The notes: a model not told the origin generated them from the sequence alone. Counted from the first letter of the stretch, positions 1 to 9,176 are shown. The stretch: 64,000 nt of DNA from CBDBZL01 sp965213545 (GCA_965213545.1 CBDBZL010000001.1:434001-498000); one strand, 5' to 3'. Program-made: numbers and translations.

Positions 1-386
1 CGTCCGCCGAGATCGACGTGAGCGGGGGGCGAAAACTGCATGTTCCCAAGAGCTTGAAGGGCGTTGCCGTGTTCAGTTTCAAGCGCCTGTGCGCCACTGC
101 CCGGGGCGCGGCGGACTACCTGGCAATCGCACGCGCCTATCACACGGTGTTCATCGTCGGCATCCCGCAAATGGACCGCTCGATGCGCAACGAGGCGGCG
201 CGTTTCGTCACCCTGATCGATGGGTTGTACGAATATCGCGTCAAGCTGTTCGCCACCGCCGAGGCCGAGCCCGAAGCGCTCTATCCGGCAGGCGACGGCG
301 CGTTCGAATTCCAGCGCACGGTGAGCCGGCTCATGGAAATGCAAAGCGACGACTATATGGCGCTGGGACACGGGCCGGCCGGCTAG
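1..386 (+). CDS. zapE: Cell division protein ZapE / AFG1-family ATPase, 3' end (5' truncated by window)
   Basis: Only the C-terminal ~127 residues are present; the frame is open to the window edge (codons in phase from base 3). The segment has the AFG1/ZapE C-terminal signature: FKRLCATARGAADYL, then a VTLIDGLYE stretch, and FQRTVSRLMEMQS close to the end. ZapE-type ATPases are peripheral P-loop proteins linked to Z-ring constriction in bacteria and to mitochondrial protein quality control in eukaryotes. The Walker motifs would lie upstream and are not visible. It converges on the PLP decarboxylase gene 21 bp downstream. The family call is confident; the cellular role is taken from the family. 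Confidence 0.88.
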   Translation, partial: SAEIDVSGGRKLHVPKSLKGVAVFSFKRLCATARGAADYLAIARAYHTVFIVGIPQMDRSMRNEAARFVTLIDGLYEYRVKLFATAEAEPEALYPAGDGAFEFQRTVSRLMEMQSDDYMALGHGPAG

Positions 387-407
387 GCCCTTGCCGCGCC
401 CACGCGG

Positions 408-1634
408 TCACACCAGCAACTCGGCCGCCGGCCCGTGGCTGAGGAAGCCTGCGGGACTGGCGCTGGCTCCATAGGCGCCGGTGCTGAACAGCGCGACGAT
501 GTCGCCTGGTCCGGCGCGGGGCAGCAGCACCTCGTCGGCCAGCCGGTCGAGCGGCGTGCACAGGCGTCCTACCACGCTCACTTCTTCTTGGGGCTCGACA
601 TCGAAGCGGGTGGCGATGGCGACGGGATAATTACGCCGCACCACGGTGCCCAGATTCCCCGAGGCGGCAAGCACATGGTGCAGCCCGCCATCGGTGATGA
701 GGAACACCCGCCCATGGCTCTGTTTGCGCTCGATGATGCGGGTCAGATAGACCCCCGCCTCGCCCACCAGCCATCGACCGAGCTCGATCGCGAAGCGAGT
801 GCCCTGCAACACATCGGGCAGGTTCTCGAACCGCTCCATCAGTGCCGCGCCCACCGCGGTGATATCGAGCGGCTTGTCCTGCGCAAAATAAGGAATGCCG
901 AATCCGCCGCCCATGTTCAGCCGGGGAAGCGGCGCGTCGATCGCGCGGGAAAGCCGTTCCGCCAGATCGATGGTCGAGGCCTGCGCCTCGATCACCGCAT
1001 GCGCATCGAGCGTCTGGCTGCCGGGATAGACATGCAGGCCGTGCCAGTGCGCGCCCGCGTCGATCATCTCGCGGGCGAGCGCGGGAACACGCCCTTCATC
1101 GACCCCGAACGGCTTGGCCCCGCCACCCATCTTCATTCCCGAACCGCGCAGCTCGAAATCGGGATTGACCCTGATCGCGCAATGCGGCGTGCGGCCCAGA
1201 TGTTCGGCGATCCGCAGCGCGCGGCGCGCCTCGCCTTCCGATTCAAGATTGATCGTTACCCCCGCCCCGATCGCGACGGCAAGTTCGCCGTCATCCTTTC
1301 CCGGTCCCGCGAAGCTGACCCTGCTCGGTTCAATCCCGGCTCTGGCCACAATGTCCAGCTCACCACCCGAAGCAATGTCGAAGCCGTCGACCAGTCCTGC
1401 CATCAGCTCGAGGAGCGGGGGATAAGGGTTTGCTTTCACGGCATAATGTATCGCGAGGCGGCCGGGCATGGCGGCGCGCAGGTCAGCGACGTGCGTTGTC
1501 AGGCGCTCGCGCGAATAGACGAAGAGCGGCGTTCCCCCCGCCTGTTCGGCCAGCGCGCTTGCCGGTCGCCAGCCGATCGCGAGTTCGCCGCCAATCGCGC
1601 CAAAGCCGGGCGGAATGGTGCCCGACGGTTTCAC
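408..1634 (-). CDS. PLP-dependent decarboxylase, exosortase-A-system-associated type
   Basis: A 408-residue fold-type III (alanine-racemase-like) decarboxylase of the diaminopimelate/ornithine decarboxylase group. The PLP lysine is in YAVKANP (K67), followed by the glycine-rich DGFDIASGGEL segment. RVNPDFELRGSGMKMGGG matches the subgroup found with exosortase A gene sets. The C-terminal STGAYGASASP loop is typical of the fold. The start is GTG at 1634, overlapping the stop of the upstream acyl-CoA ligase by 4 bases, so the two are translationally coupled. With the ligase and the divergent acyl carrier protein it probably makes or loads a small acyl/amine building block for exopolysaccharide or envelope modification; the substrate is unknown. 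Confidence 0.85.
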   Translation of the reverse strand: MKPSGTIPPGFGAIGGELAIGWRPASALAEQAGGTPLFVYSRERLTTHVADLRAAMPGRLAIHYAVKANPYPPLLELMAGLVDGFDIASGGELDIVARAGIEPSRVSFAGPGKDDGELAVAIGAGVTINLESEGEARRALRIAEHLGRTPHCAIRVNPDFELRGSGMKMGGGAKPFGVDEGRVPALAREMIDAGAHWHGLHVYPGSQTLDAHAVIEAQASTIDLAERLSRAIDAPLPRLNMGGGFGIPYFAQDKPLDITAVGAALMERFENLPDVLQGTRFAIELGRWLVGEAGVYLTRIIERKQSHGRVFLITDGGLHHVLAASGNLGTVVRRNYPVAIATRFDVEPQEEVSVVGRLCTPLDRLADEVLLPRAGPGDIVALFSTGAYGASASPAGFLSHGPAAELLV

Positions 1635-3196
1635 GATCCGCCCCGCGCCAGCCTTGCCCGGTCGAGCTTGCCATTGGGCGTCAGCGGCATCGTCCCGATC
1701 ACGCGGATCGTCGCCGGCTGCATGAAGCCGGGGAGGTCGCGCCGCAGTGCCGTGGTCAGTTGCGCGCTTACCGCAGTTTCATCGAGACCGGCGGCAGGGC
1801 GGATCACCAGATAGATCGCCTCGCCCAGCCGTTCGTCCGGCGCGCCGAACGCCGCCGCCTCAGCCGTCAGCCCGGTCGCCAGCGCCGCGCGCTCGATCTC
1901 CTCCGGGCTGACCCTGTTGCCCAGCGTCTTGATCATCGCATCGCGCCGTCCGGCGAAATGCAGCAGGCCAGCCGCATCGCGCCGCACCCGGTCGCCCGAC
2001 CACACCGCCGTGCCGCCATATGCCGAGCCAGGTGGCGCCGGCCGGAAGCGTTCGGCGGTGCGTGACGGATCGTTCCAGTAGCCCTGCGCTACCAGCGGTC
2101 CGCAATGAACCAGCTCGCCCTCCTCGCCCACATCCGCCGGCGCACCGTCCGCCCGCAGCACCATGATCTCGGCAAAGGGAATGGCGCGGCCGATCGAGGT
2201 GGGATGCGCGTCGATGAGCGCAGGATCAAGCCAGGTGGAGCGGAAAGCCTCGGTCAGCCCGTACATCGCGACCAGGTCGGCTTTGGGGAACCGATTGCGC
2301 AAACGCCGCACCAGTGGCTCGGTCAGCGCGCCGCCGCTATTGGTCAGCCGCCGCATCGCCGCGATCGCATCGTCCGGCCAGTCCTGCTCGGCAAGCTGGA
2401 GCCAGAGCGGCGGCACCGCGGCCAGCGTGGTCACAAGGTGGCGCGCGCAGGCGCGGATGACGTGGCGCGGCAACAGATAGTCGAGCGCCACCACGCATCC
2501 CCCGGCGTGCCAGGCACTCAGCAACTGGTTCTGACCGTAATCGAAGCTCAGCGGCAGCAGCGCCAGGACCACGTCATCGGCGGCGAGCGCCAGGTAATGG
2601 GCGACGCTTGCCGCGCCCAGCCACAGGTTGGCGTGGCTCAGCATCACCCCCTTGGGTAGCCCGGTCGAGCCGCTGGTATAGAGGACGGCGCACAGGTCAT
2701 GGGGGTCCGCGTCGGACGGGCCGAGCCGGAGTGCGCCCGCATGCACACCGTCCCACAGCGCTTCCTCAGTTATTGTTGTGCAGCCGGGCGGGATATCGGC
2801 GGAATCAAGACCGGCCAGCCGCGCCTGGTTGGCGACCAGCAGCGCGGCTCCGCTATCGGCGAGCACATGGGCGACCTGCGCGCGCTTCAGCAGCGGATTG
2901 ACCGGCACGTGGGCCAGGCCCGCGCGCGCGGCGGCGAGCGGCAGCAGACAGGTCGCCTCGCTTTTGCCCGCCCAGCTGGCGACCCGCGCGCCGCGTTCGG
3001 GCAGCCGCGCACGCAACCAGCCGGCAAGCAGCGCCACGCGCTCACGCAGCGCGGCGTAATCGAGCACGCACCCGCCATCCTGCGCGCGCGGAACCAGCGC
3101 CGGCCGGGCGTCGTCACCACGCAGCACCAAGTGGTCGAGCGGCCGCGGGGCCGGATCGGGGGGACCCGGGATCGCATCGGGCAAGGGGACGGTCAT
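1631..3196 (-). CDS. Acyl-CoA ligase (AMP-forming), exosortase-A-system-associated
   Basis: A 521-residue ANL-superfamily adenylating enzyme. It has the phosphate-binding motif TSGSTGLPKG (residues 174-183), MYGLTEAF in the middle, the SGDRVRRD hinge region and a C-terminal lid with GNRVSPEEIE and GKLDRARL. The reading frame extends further upstream, but the ATG at 3196 fits the family N terminus and leaves the divergent carrier-protein gene its own start. It is the first gene of a two-gene unit with the PLP decarboxylase. It probably activates a carboxylate for transfer to the carrier protein encoded divergently; the substrate cannot be read from the sequence. Confidence 0.85.
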   Translation of the reverse strand: MTVPLPDAIPGPPDPAPRPLDHLVLRGDDARPALVPRAQDGGCVLDYAALRERVALLAGWLRARLPERGARVASWAGKSEATCLLPLAAARAGLAHVPVNPLLKRAQVAHVLADSGAALLVANQARLAGLDSADIPPGCTTITEEALWDGVHAGALRLGPSDADPHDLCAVLYTSGSTGLPKGVMLSHANLWLGAASVAHYLALAADDVVLALLPLSFDYGQNQLLSAWHAGGCVVALDYLLPRHVIRACARHLVTTLAAVPPLWLQLAEQDWPDDAIAAMRRLTNSGGALTEPLVRRLRNRFPKADLVAMYGLTEAFRSTWLDPALIDAHPTSIGRAIPFAEIMVLRADGAPADVGEEGELVHCGPLVAQGYWNDPSRTAERFRPAPPGSAYGGTAVWSGDRVRRDAAGLLHFAGRRDAMIKTLGNRVSPEEIERAALATGLTAEAAAFGAPDERLGEAIYLVIRPAAGLDETAVSAQLTTALRRDLPGFMQPATIRVIGTMPLTPNGKLDRARLARGGS

Positions 3197-3302
3197 CGCG
3201 CCCCTGATGGCGAAAACCCATGGCCCTGGCCAGCGCCCGGTGCATTGCCGCCCCTTGCCTGCTTGCGTCCAGATGCTAGGCACCGCAGCAATGGAACGGG
3301 GC

Positions 3303-3587
3303 ATGGCAACGCGGGCGCCGGGCGGGGACGGTATTGACGAGACCGACCGGACACTGCGCAATATCCTGACCGAAACCCTGGCCCTTCCGCCCGAGCAAGT
3401 TGCCGCCTTCGATGCCAAGAGCGGCCTGTTCGGTCAGTTGCCCGAGCTCGATTCGATGGCAGTCGCCGGTTTGCTCACCGAGATCGAGGATCGGCTCGGG
3501 ATCGTCATCGACGATGAGGAGGTTGAGGCCGAAATGCTCGAGACCTATGGCGCGTTGCGCGCCTTTGTCAGGAGCAAACTTGGCTGA
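3303..3587 (+). CDS. Acyl carrier protein-like protein
   Basis: About 94 residues from the ATG at 3303; an in-frame ATG at 3291 is an alternative, and the frame is open further upstream. The sequence is a typical acidic four-helix carrier protein with a PELDSMA motif, in which S51 is the expected 4'-phosphopantetheine attachment site, followed by a helix rich in E and D. It is divergent from the acyl-CoA ligase gene, with about 106 bp between the chosen starts. This matches the carrier protein that accompanies the exosortase-A-associated ligase and decarboxylase. It is distinct from housekeeping AcpP, whose motif is usually ADSLD. GGAACGGGG just before 3303 may act as ribosome binding site. 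Confidence 0.8.
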   Translation: MATRAPGGDGIDETDRTLRNILTETLALPPEQVAAFDAKSGLFGQLPELDSMAVAGLLTEIEDRLGIVIDDEEVEAEMLETYGALRAFVRSKLG

Positions 3588-3623
3588 TCAGGCGTGAGCA
3601 GCATGGCTTGTGCTACCAAAGGA

Positions 3624-5012
3624 TCATAAGAACGCGGCGTAAGCCTCTGAAACACATCCTATAAGATCGCTGGGCGTTAACGCCGCCCCGGCCAGGTGTG
3701 CCGCCTCGGCATGAAGGTGCACGCCCTCGACCGCGGCCTGCATGGGGTCGCCTCCGTAGGCCAGCCTGCTGGCGATGATGCCTGCGAGCACATCGCCCGT
3801 TCCCGCGGTGCTGAGCCAGCTTGTGGCAGGCCGCGTGAACCAGAGCGGTTCGCCAGGCGCGGCGATGACGGTATCGGGGCCCTTGCCGACCACCACCGCA
3901 TCCAGCGCCTGCGCCAGTGCAGCAAGGCGTGCAGTCTTCTCGGCATCGACCACCCCGAACGTGTCGCAAAGCGCGGCAAGCTCGCCCTCGTGCGGTGTCA
4001 GTACCAGCGGCGCGGCGCGTGGGGCGAGCATATCGCGGGTGAGCAGGTGTAGCGCATCGCCATCGCAAATGGTGGGAAGGTCGGCACGCAAGGCCTTGTT
4101 CAAGCGCGCTTTGCTGGCTTCGCTGCGACCCAGACCCGGACCGATGAGCAACGCATCGACCCGCTCATCGGCCAGCGCCTGTTCGAGCGGCGCATCATCG
4201 ACCACCAATTCATCGGGGGTGGCGGGCGAGCGGTGCGGGGCGAACAGCTTGACGTAGCCTGCCCCCGATCGCATCGCCGCACGTGCCGCCAGCGCGCCCG
4301 CGCCCGGCATTTCGCCGCCGATCACCGCCAGCAGGCCGCGGGTATATTTGTGCGCATCGGCCGGCGGGGCACGCAACACCGGCTGCTCGGCCAGCCGCGC
4401 CGCCCCCGCCACTTCGCCGATGCCAAGTTCGACCAGCCTGCGCTCGCCCATCCGCTGCATCGCCGGCATCAGCCAATGCGCCCGCTTCCATGCACCCAGC
4501 GCGACGGTCAGATGATAGCTCGGCAGATGCTCGTTCAGCACCTCCCCGGTGTCGCTTTCCACACCGCTCGGCAGGTCAATCGCTATCCGCCGCTCATGCG
4601 CGCTCGCAAGCTGCGATAAAAGCGTGTGCAGATGGGTGGACAAGGGCCGCGTCAGCCCGGTTCCCAGCAGGCAGTCGACCAGCACATGACCGGTGGCATC
4701 GGCGACAAGCGTTCCGCCCCACGCCTCGCGCGCCGCACGCGCCGCCTCGCTCGCCGGTTCCAGCGGCGCGACCACCGCCACCGTTAGTCCGCGCATCGCC
4801 AGCACGCGGGCGATGACATAGCCATCGCCGCCATTATTGCCCGGACCGCACAGCACGGTGACCGGACGCCCCGCCGCCATCCGCCACACCCACTCCGCCG
4901 CCCCGCGCCCAGCGCGTTCCATCAGGTCGGAAACGGTCTCGCCCCGCCCGATCAGCACCTGTTCGGCGGCCCGCATCTGTGCCGCCGTAAGCACCTGACA
5001 GGGCGCTTCCAC
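3624..5012 (-). CDS. nnr: Bifunctional NAD(P)HX epimerase / ADP-dependent NAD(P)HX dehydratase
   Basis: A 462-residue fusion, the usual bacterial length. Residues ~1-215 are the YjeF N-terminal epimerase domain (LMERAGRGAAEWV, then GPGNNGGDGYVIARVL). Residues ~225-462 are the ribokinase-like dehydratase with RSGAGYVKLFAP, LTPHEGELAALC and the GTGDVLAGII catalytic/anion-hole motif. It repairs hydrated NADH and NADPH in the cytosol. The stop lies 12 bp before the next minus-strand element, and ilvD ends just upstream, so the two may be co-transcribed. Nothing is unusual beyond the very C-terminal Leu. Confidence 0.95.
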   Translation of the reverse strand: MEAPCQVLTAAQMRAAEQVLIGRGETVSDLMERAGRGAAEWVWRMAAGRPVTVLCGPGNNGGDGYVIARVLAMRGLTVAVVAPLEPASEAARAAREAWGGTLVADATGHVLVDCLLGTGLTRPLSTHLHTLLSQLASAHERRIAIDLPSGVESDTGEVLNEHLPSYHLTVALGAWKRAHWLMPAMQRMGERRLVELGIGEVAGAARLAEQPVLRAPPADAHKYTRGLLAVIGGEMPGAGALAARAAMRSGAGYVKLFAPHRSPATPDELVVDDAPLEQALADERVDALLIGPGLGRSEASKARLNKALRADLPTICDGDALHLLTRDMLAPRAAPLVLTPHEGELAALCDTFGVVDAEKTARLAALAQALDAVVVGKGPDTVIAAPGEPLWFTRPATSWLSTAGTGDVLAGIIASRLAYGGDPMQAAVEGVHLHAEAAHLAGAALTPSDLIGCVSEAYAAFL

Positions 5013-5024
5013 TTAACGTGCTAC

Positions 5025-6884
5025 CTAGCGTGCGGTGGTAATCTGCGAGACGTCGCGCACGGCACCCTTGGCAGCGCTGGTGGTGAGCGCGGCATAAGCC
5101 TGGAGCGCGACCGACACTCGCCGTGTGCGGGTCTCGCTGGGCCTGAAACCACCCGGCCCCCGTGCCTCGATCGCCGCCCGGCGCCGCGCCAGTTCGGCCT
5201 CCGCCACCTCGAGCGAAATCGTACGCGCGGGAATGTCGATAGCGATCCGGTCGCCCTCCTCGACTAGCGCGATGGTGCCGCCTTCGGCCGCTTCGGGCGA
5301 GGCATGGCCGATCGACAACCCCGATGTGCCGCCCGAGAACCGCCCGTCGGTGAGCAGCGCGCAGGCCGCGCCCAGCCCCTTCGATTTGAGGTAGCTGGTG
5401 GGATAGAGCATCTCCTGCATCCCGGGACCGCCCTTGGGCCCCTCATAGCGGATCACCACCACGTCGCCCGGCACGATGCGGTCGGCCAGGATTGCCTCGA
5501 CCGCGCTGTCCTGGCTCTCGAACACCCGCGCGGGGCCGGCGAATACCAGGATGCTGTCATCCACTCCCGCTGTCTTCACGATGCAGCCCTCGCGCGCGAT
5601 ATTGCCGTAGAGCACCGCCAGCCCGCCATCCTGGCTGAAGGCATGCCTACCTGCGCGGATGACACCGGTCTCGCGATCGGTGTCGAGCGCTTCCCAGCGG
5701 CGGTCCTGCGAAAAGGCGACCTGGGTGGGCACGCCGCCAGGCGCGGCGCGGTAGAATTCGTGCACCTTGGGATTGGCGGTGAGCGTCACGTCCCAGTCGG
5801 CCAGCGCATCGCCCATGGTGGGCGAATGGACGGTGGGCAGCGCGGTGTGCAGCAGCCCCGCCCGGTCGAGCTCGCCCAGAATGGCCATGATCCCGCCCGC
5901 GCGGTGGACGTCCTCCATGTGCACATCGGCCTTGGCGGGAGCGACCTTGGAAAGGCACGGCACCCGGCGCGAGAGGCGGTCGATATCGGCCATGGTGAAA
6001 TCCACCCCCGCCTCGTGCGCCGCGGCGAGCAGGTGGAGCACCGTGTTGGTCGAGCCGCCCATCGCAATATCCAGGCTCATCGCGTTCTCGAATGCCTCGA
6101 AGCCGGCGATGGCGCGCGGCAGCACGCTTTCATCATCCTCCTCGTAATGCCGCTTGGCGAGGGCCACGATGAGATGGCCGGCGCGCTCGAACAGCGCGCG
6201 CCGGTCGGCATGCGTTGCCAGCACCGATCCGTTGCCCGGCAGCGACAGGCCGAGCGCCTCGGTCAGGCAGTTCATCGAATTGGCGGTGAACATGCCCGAG
6301 CACGAGCCGCAGGTCGGGCAGGCTGAGCGCTCGATCTCGAGCACCTCGGCATCGCTCAGGCGCTCGTCGGCGGCGGCGACCATGGCGTCCACCAGATCGA
6401 GCGCCACTTCCTTGCCCTTCAGCACTACCTTGCCCGCCTCCATCGGCCCGCCTGAGACGAACACCGCGGGCACGTTCAGCCGCATCGCCGCCATTAGCAT
6501 GCCGGGCGTGATCTTGTCGCAATTGGAGATGCAGACCATGGCATCGGCACAGTGCGCGTTGACCATGAACTCCACGCTGTCGGCGATTAGGTCGCGGCTG
6601 GGGAGCGAATAGAGCATGCCGTCATGCCCCATGGCGATGCCGTCATCCACCGCGATGGTGTTGAATTCCTTGGCCACCCCGCCCGCGGCCTCCACCTCGC
6701 GCGCGACCAGCTGACCCAAGTCCTTCAAATGCACATGGCCGGGCACGAACTGGGTGAAGGAATTGACGATGGCGATGATCGGCTTGCCGAAATCCTCGTC
6801 CTTCATCCCCGTCGCCCGCCACAACCCCCGCGCCCCTGCCATGTTGCGGCCGTGGGTGGTGGTGCGGGAGCGATAGGCGGGCAT
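5025..6884 (-). CDS. ilvD: Dihydroxy-acid dehydratase
   Basis: A 619-residue IlvD/Edd-family enzyme catalysing the third common step of valine, leucine and isoleucine synthesis. The cluster-binding cysteines are visible in SNCDKITPG (C122) and CPTCGSCSG (C189, C192, C195). DRRFSGGTSG-like sequence (written DGRFSGGTSG here) and GPKGGPGMQEM are further family signatures. The length and the two cysteine blocks fit the long (E. coli-like) class. It lies 12 bp before nnr on the same strand and far from the ilvBNC genes at 37-40 kb. The leader of ~200 bp has lower GC and no leader peptide that I could support. Confidence 0.97.
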   Translation of the reverse strand: MPAYRSRTTTHGRNMAGARGLWRATGMKDEDFGKPIIAIVNSFTQFVPGHVHLKDLGQLVAREVEAAGGVAKEFNTIAVDDGIAMGHDGMLYSLPSRDLIADSVEFMVNAHCADAMVCISNCDKITPGMLMAAMRLNVPAVFVSGGPMEAGKVVLKGKEVALDLVDAMVAAADERLSDAEVLEIERSACPTCGSCSGMFTANSMNCLTEALGLSLPGNGSVLATHADRRALFERAGHLIVALAKRHYEEDDESVLPRAIAGFEAFENAMSLDIAMGGSTNTVLHLLAAAHEAGVDFTMADIDRLSRRVPCLSKVAPAKADVHMEDVHRAGGIMAILGELDRAGLLHTALPTVHSPTMGDALADWDVTLTANPKVHEFYRAAPGGVPTQVAFSQDRRWEALDTDRETGVIRAGRHAFSQDGGLAVLYGNIAREGCIVKTAGVDDSILVFAGPARVFESQDSAVEAILADRIVPGDVVVIRYEGPKGGPGMQEMLYPTSYLKSKGLGAACALLTDGRFSGGTSGLSIGHASPEAAEGGTIALVEEGDRIAIDIPARTISLEVAEAELARRRAAIEARGPGGFRPSETRTRRVSVALQAYAALTTSAAKGAVRDVSQITTAR

Positions 6885-7025
6885 AAGCTTGGTCCTGGTG
6901 GTGACTGTCAGCAGATGAGGTGCGTGCTCCTAATGCACCCGGCGAAGGGGGATAAGCAAGAAATGCTGTGGCGATGGTGACGGTGGTGCCTGCTGATAAT
7001 AGAACTTTTGGCGGGAGGCGAGGGC

Positions 7026-7043
7026 GGAGAACAAGGGTTCTCC
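7026..7043. repeat. Short inverted repeat between ilvD and the 7096 gene
   Basis: GGAGAAC, a 4-base spacer, then GTTCTCC: a perfect 7-bp inverted repeat. It lies between two divergent genes and could be an operator or simply a hairpin. The rest of the 6885-7095 interval shows no gene. Confidence 0.4.
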
Positions 7044-7095
7044 GACACTCAAACAAGGTTGTATCTGGTGCGCAGATTGTGCTGAAACGAAGCGC

Positions 7096-7506
7096 ATGGA
7101 CTGGAAGCTTTTTGCACAATTGCTAGTCACGTTGGTGGTGGCGTTGCTGGGTGGTTGGCTCGGTCATCATTTAGCAGCGCGTCGCGATTTGATGAATGAG
7201 CGTCGAAAGTTGCGCGTCTCATATTTGCTTGAAGCATATCGACGCCTTGAAAATGCCAGCAACCGAAGCGAACCCAGCAGGACTTGGCCCCTGATCGAAA
7301 GCGCTATTGCCGATATTCAGCTTCTTGGCTCTCCGTCTCAGGTAAACTTAGCCCGAAAGTTTGCGCAGGAAATGGCTCAGCATGGGACCGCTTCGTTGGA
7401 CCCCTTGGTGAATGACCTGCGCAACACTTTGCGGGAAGAATTAGAGATTCCAAAGGTTCAAGAAACCGTGGTTTACATGCGATATACAGATAGCAACGGC
7501 AGGTAA
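7096..7506 (+). CDS. Hypothetical membrane-anchored protein, lower GC
   Basis: A 136-residue protein of unknown function. Residues ~4-24 form one transmembrane helix (FAQLLVTLVVALLGGWLG). A basic, helical stretch follows (RRDLMNERRKLRVSYLLEAYRRL) and then a soluble helical region ending near residue 136. The layout is common in small single-pass proteins encoded in phage-like or defence-like islands, but I recognise no named domain. Codon use is visibly more AT-rich than the neighbours, suggesting recent acquisition. It is divergent from ilvD, 211 bp away. The 249 bp downstream hold no gene I can support. Confidence 0.6.
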   Translation: MDWKLFAQLLVTLVVALLGGWLGHHLAARRDLMNERRKLRVSYLLEAYRRLENASNRSEPSRTWPLIESAIADIQLLGSPSQVNLARKFAQEMAQHGTASLDPLVNDLRNTLREELEIPKVQETVVYMRYTDSNGR

Positions 7507-7676
7507 CGCGTCGCCAACTTGGTCAAGCGCCGCATCAAGATCGATCGCTATCGCGGCACGATATACGTCGGCGTTTCCACTCGGGTCCCAGCATCCCAAG
7601 AACTCGTGATAAAGTACGCAGTTCGCCGTCTCCTGTCCGCGCAAACTTCGCCCATACGAATCCAGCAAAGTATTTG

Positions 7677-7692
7677 CGGTTGTCGGCAACCG
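7677..7692. repeat. Small perfect hairpin
   Basis: CGGTTG, spacer TCGG, CAACCG: a 6-bp stem in the interval between the lower-GC hypothetical gene and the PEP-CTERM gene. No T run follows on the plus strand, so it is not an obvious terminator. Short ORFs on both strands across 7507-7755 have no supporting features. Confidence 0.35.
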
Positions 7693-7755
7693 AAAAAGGC
7701 CTAGACCGGGTTAGCCGTGCGATGACATGGCGTTGCCAAAAGAGAGGATAGAGCC

Positions 7756-8358
7756 ATGACTAGTATGGGACGCTACGCCTTATCGACGTTGGGTATTGCC
7801 GCATTGTGCGTTGGAACCGCCAGCGGTGCCCAGGCGGCGACGACTTTTACCACCACGCTGCTCGGCAGCAACGAGGTTCCGCCGGTGGTCACATCGGGGT
7901 TCGGCACCGGACAGCTGATCCTAGCGGACGACATGAACAGTTTCGACGTGCTCATCGAGTTCAGCGACCTGACCGCGAACGCGGTTGCCGGGCATGTGCA
8001 TTGCTGTTCCTCGGCCGACATGAATTCGGCGGTGGCGATCGGCTTCACTGTCCCCAACGCCACCTCGGGGACGATATCGGGCAGCTACGACCTGACGCTG
8101 GCCTCGACCTACAATCCGAGTTTCTTCACCGCTTCGGGCGGCACGGTGGAAGGCGCGCGTTCGGCGTTCCTCACCGGGCTCGACGGCGGCCTCGCTTATT
8201 TCAACGTGCACAGCGCGCAATTCCCGTCGGGCGAGATACGCGGCCAACTTAGTGCGATACCCGAGCCGGCGACCTGGGGCATGCTGCTCCTGGGGTTCGG
8301 CGCGATTGGGGCCGGCATTCGCCGCACTCGCACCAGAATGTCCGTCTCTTTCGGCTGA
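7756..8358 (+). CDS. CHRD domain protein with PEP-CTERM sorting signal
   Basis: A 200-residue secreted protein. It has an N-terminal signal peptide ending near AQAA (residues ~1-27). A CHRD domain follows, with the typical LLGSNEVPPV opening, a GHVHCCSS segment and the SGEIRGQL ending. The C terminus is PEPATWGMLLLGFGAIG followed by an Arg-rich tail, the PEP-CTERM tripartite sorting signal recognised by exosortase A in Sphingomonadales. The protein is presumably cleaved and anchored or released at the envelope, in line with the exosortase-associated genes 4-7 kb upstream. The GAGAGGA ribosome binding site precedes the ATG. The function of the CHRD domain here is unknown. Confidence 0.9.
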   Translation: MTSMGRYALSTLGIAALCVGTASGAQAATTFTTTLLGSNEVPPVVTSGFGTGQLILADDMNSFDVLIEFSDLTANAVAGHVHCCSSADMNSAVAIGFTVPNATSGTISGSYDLTLASTYNPSFFTASGGTVEGARSAFLTGLDGGLAYFNVHSAQFPSGEIRGQLSAIPEPATWGMLLLGFGAIGAGIRRTRTRMSVSFG

Positions 8359-8447
8359 CAGCCTGGGACAGTATTCCGCAAACCGGGCGGGCCGGGCGGC
8401 CTTGCGAGGCATGAAGCCCGTCCGGCATGGAGCCTCGTACCGAGCAC

Positions 8448-9176
8448 TTACGCAAGTGCTTCGCTAACCTCACTGGCGACCTCGGCCAACAATGCCGCCC
8501 AGCGCGCCTGACCGCCCGTGTCCGCAATAAGGTCGTTCCTGATCTCGATCGCGCAATAGGGGCGGCCATGGGCTTCGGCATGGCGGTTCATCGTGGCGTT
8601 GAGGTCGTGGCCTGAATAGGGCTGGTTGTTGCCCACGATAAGCCCGCGCGCCTCGAACGCGGCAATGGCCAGACGGGCGGCGCGATCATCGCTATTATAT
8701 AGCAGGCCGACGTGCCACGGTCGCTTGCCCCCCTCGCCACTCGCCAATTTGGGGGTAAAGGAGTGGATCGACAGGATCAGCGACGGGTCCGCCGCCGCCA
8801 GCCATTCGCCCAATGCCCTATGATAGGGCCGGTAGAAGCGCTCCAGCCGCGCCTCGCGGTCGGCGCCCGCATTGCCGGGCACGCGGTGGCCGTCGCTCTC
8901 CAGCGGGATCAGTCCGGCGGCCTCTTCCTCGCGGTGCAAGTCGATCACCAGCCGGCTCACCTCGCCCAGGAACCCGGCGATCTGGTAGCGTGCCGCCAGC
9001 ATCTCGACCACGCCCGCCGCGCCGATGTCCCAGGCGATGTGCTTTTGCATCGTCGCGGGCGGCACGCCGAGGTCTATGCCTTCTGGCACTCGATTGGATG
9101 CATGGTCGCACACCGCGACGATGCCGCCTGTCTGAACAACGCCTTCGATCCGGAATGCCTGCTCGCCCAACTTCAA
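8448..9176 (-). CDS. N-formylglutamate amidohydrolase family protein
   Basis: A 242-residue member of the N-formylglutamate deformylase (HutG-like) family. The zinc-hydrolase landmarks are CDHASNRVP near the N terminus, a conserved DLHRE, ILSIHSFTP and the ending EIRNDLI. The start is TTG at 9176, preceded by GAGGTGAG inside the end of ispE; the 7-bp gap indicates translational coupling. In many Sphingomonadales the gene is not in a histidine-degradation operon, and here too no hut genes are nearby, so the true substrate may be another N-acyl amino acid. Confidence 0.85.
   Translation of the reverse strand: MKLGEQAFRIEGVVQTGGIVAVCDHASNRVPEGIDLGVPPATMQKHIAWDIGAAGVVEMLAARYQIAGFLGEVSRLVIDLHREEEAAGLIPLESDGHRVPGNAGADREARLERFYRPYHRALGEWLAAADPSLILSIHSFTPKLASGEGGKRPWHVGLLYNSDDRAARLAIAAFEARGLIVGNNQPYSGHDLNATMNRHAEAHGRPYCAIEIRNDLIADTGGQARWAALLAEVASEVSEALA

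Noticed and set aside
7519..7704. Short frames on both strands between the 7096 gene and the PEP-CTERM gene
   Set aside because: None has a clear start signal or family-like sequence; composition alone cannot support a gene.
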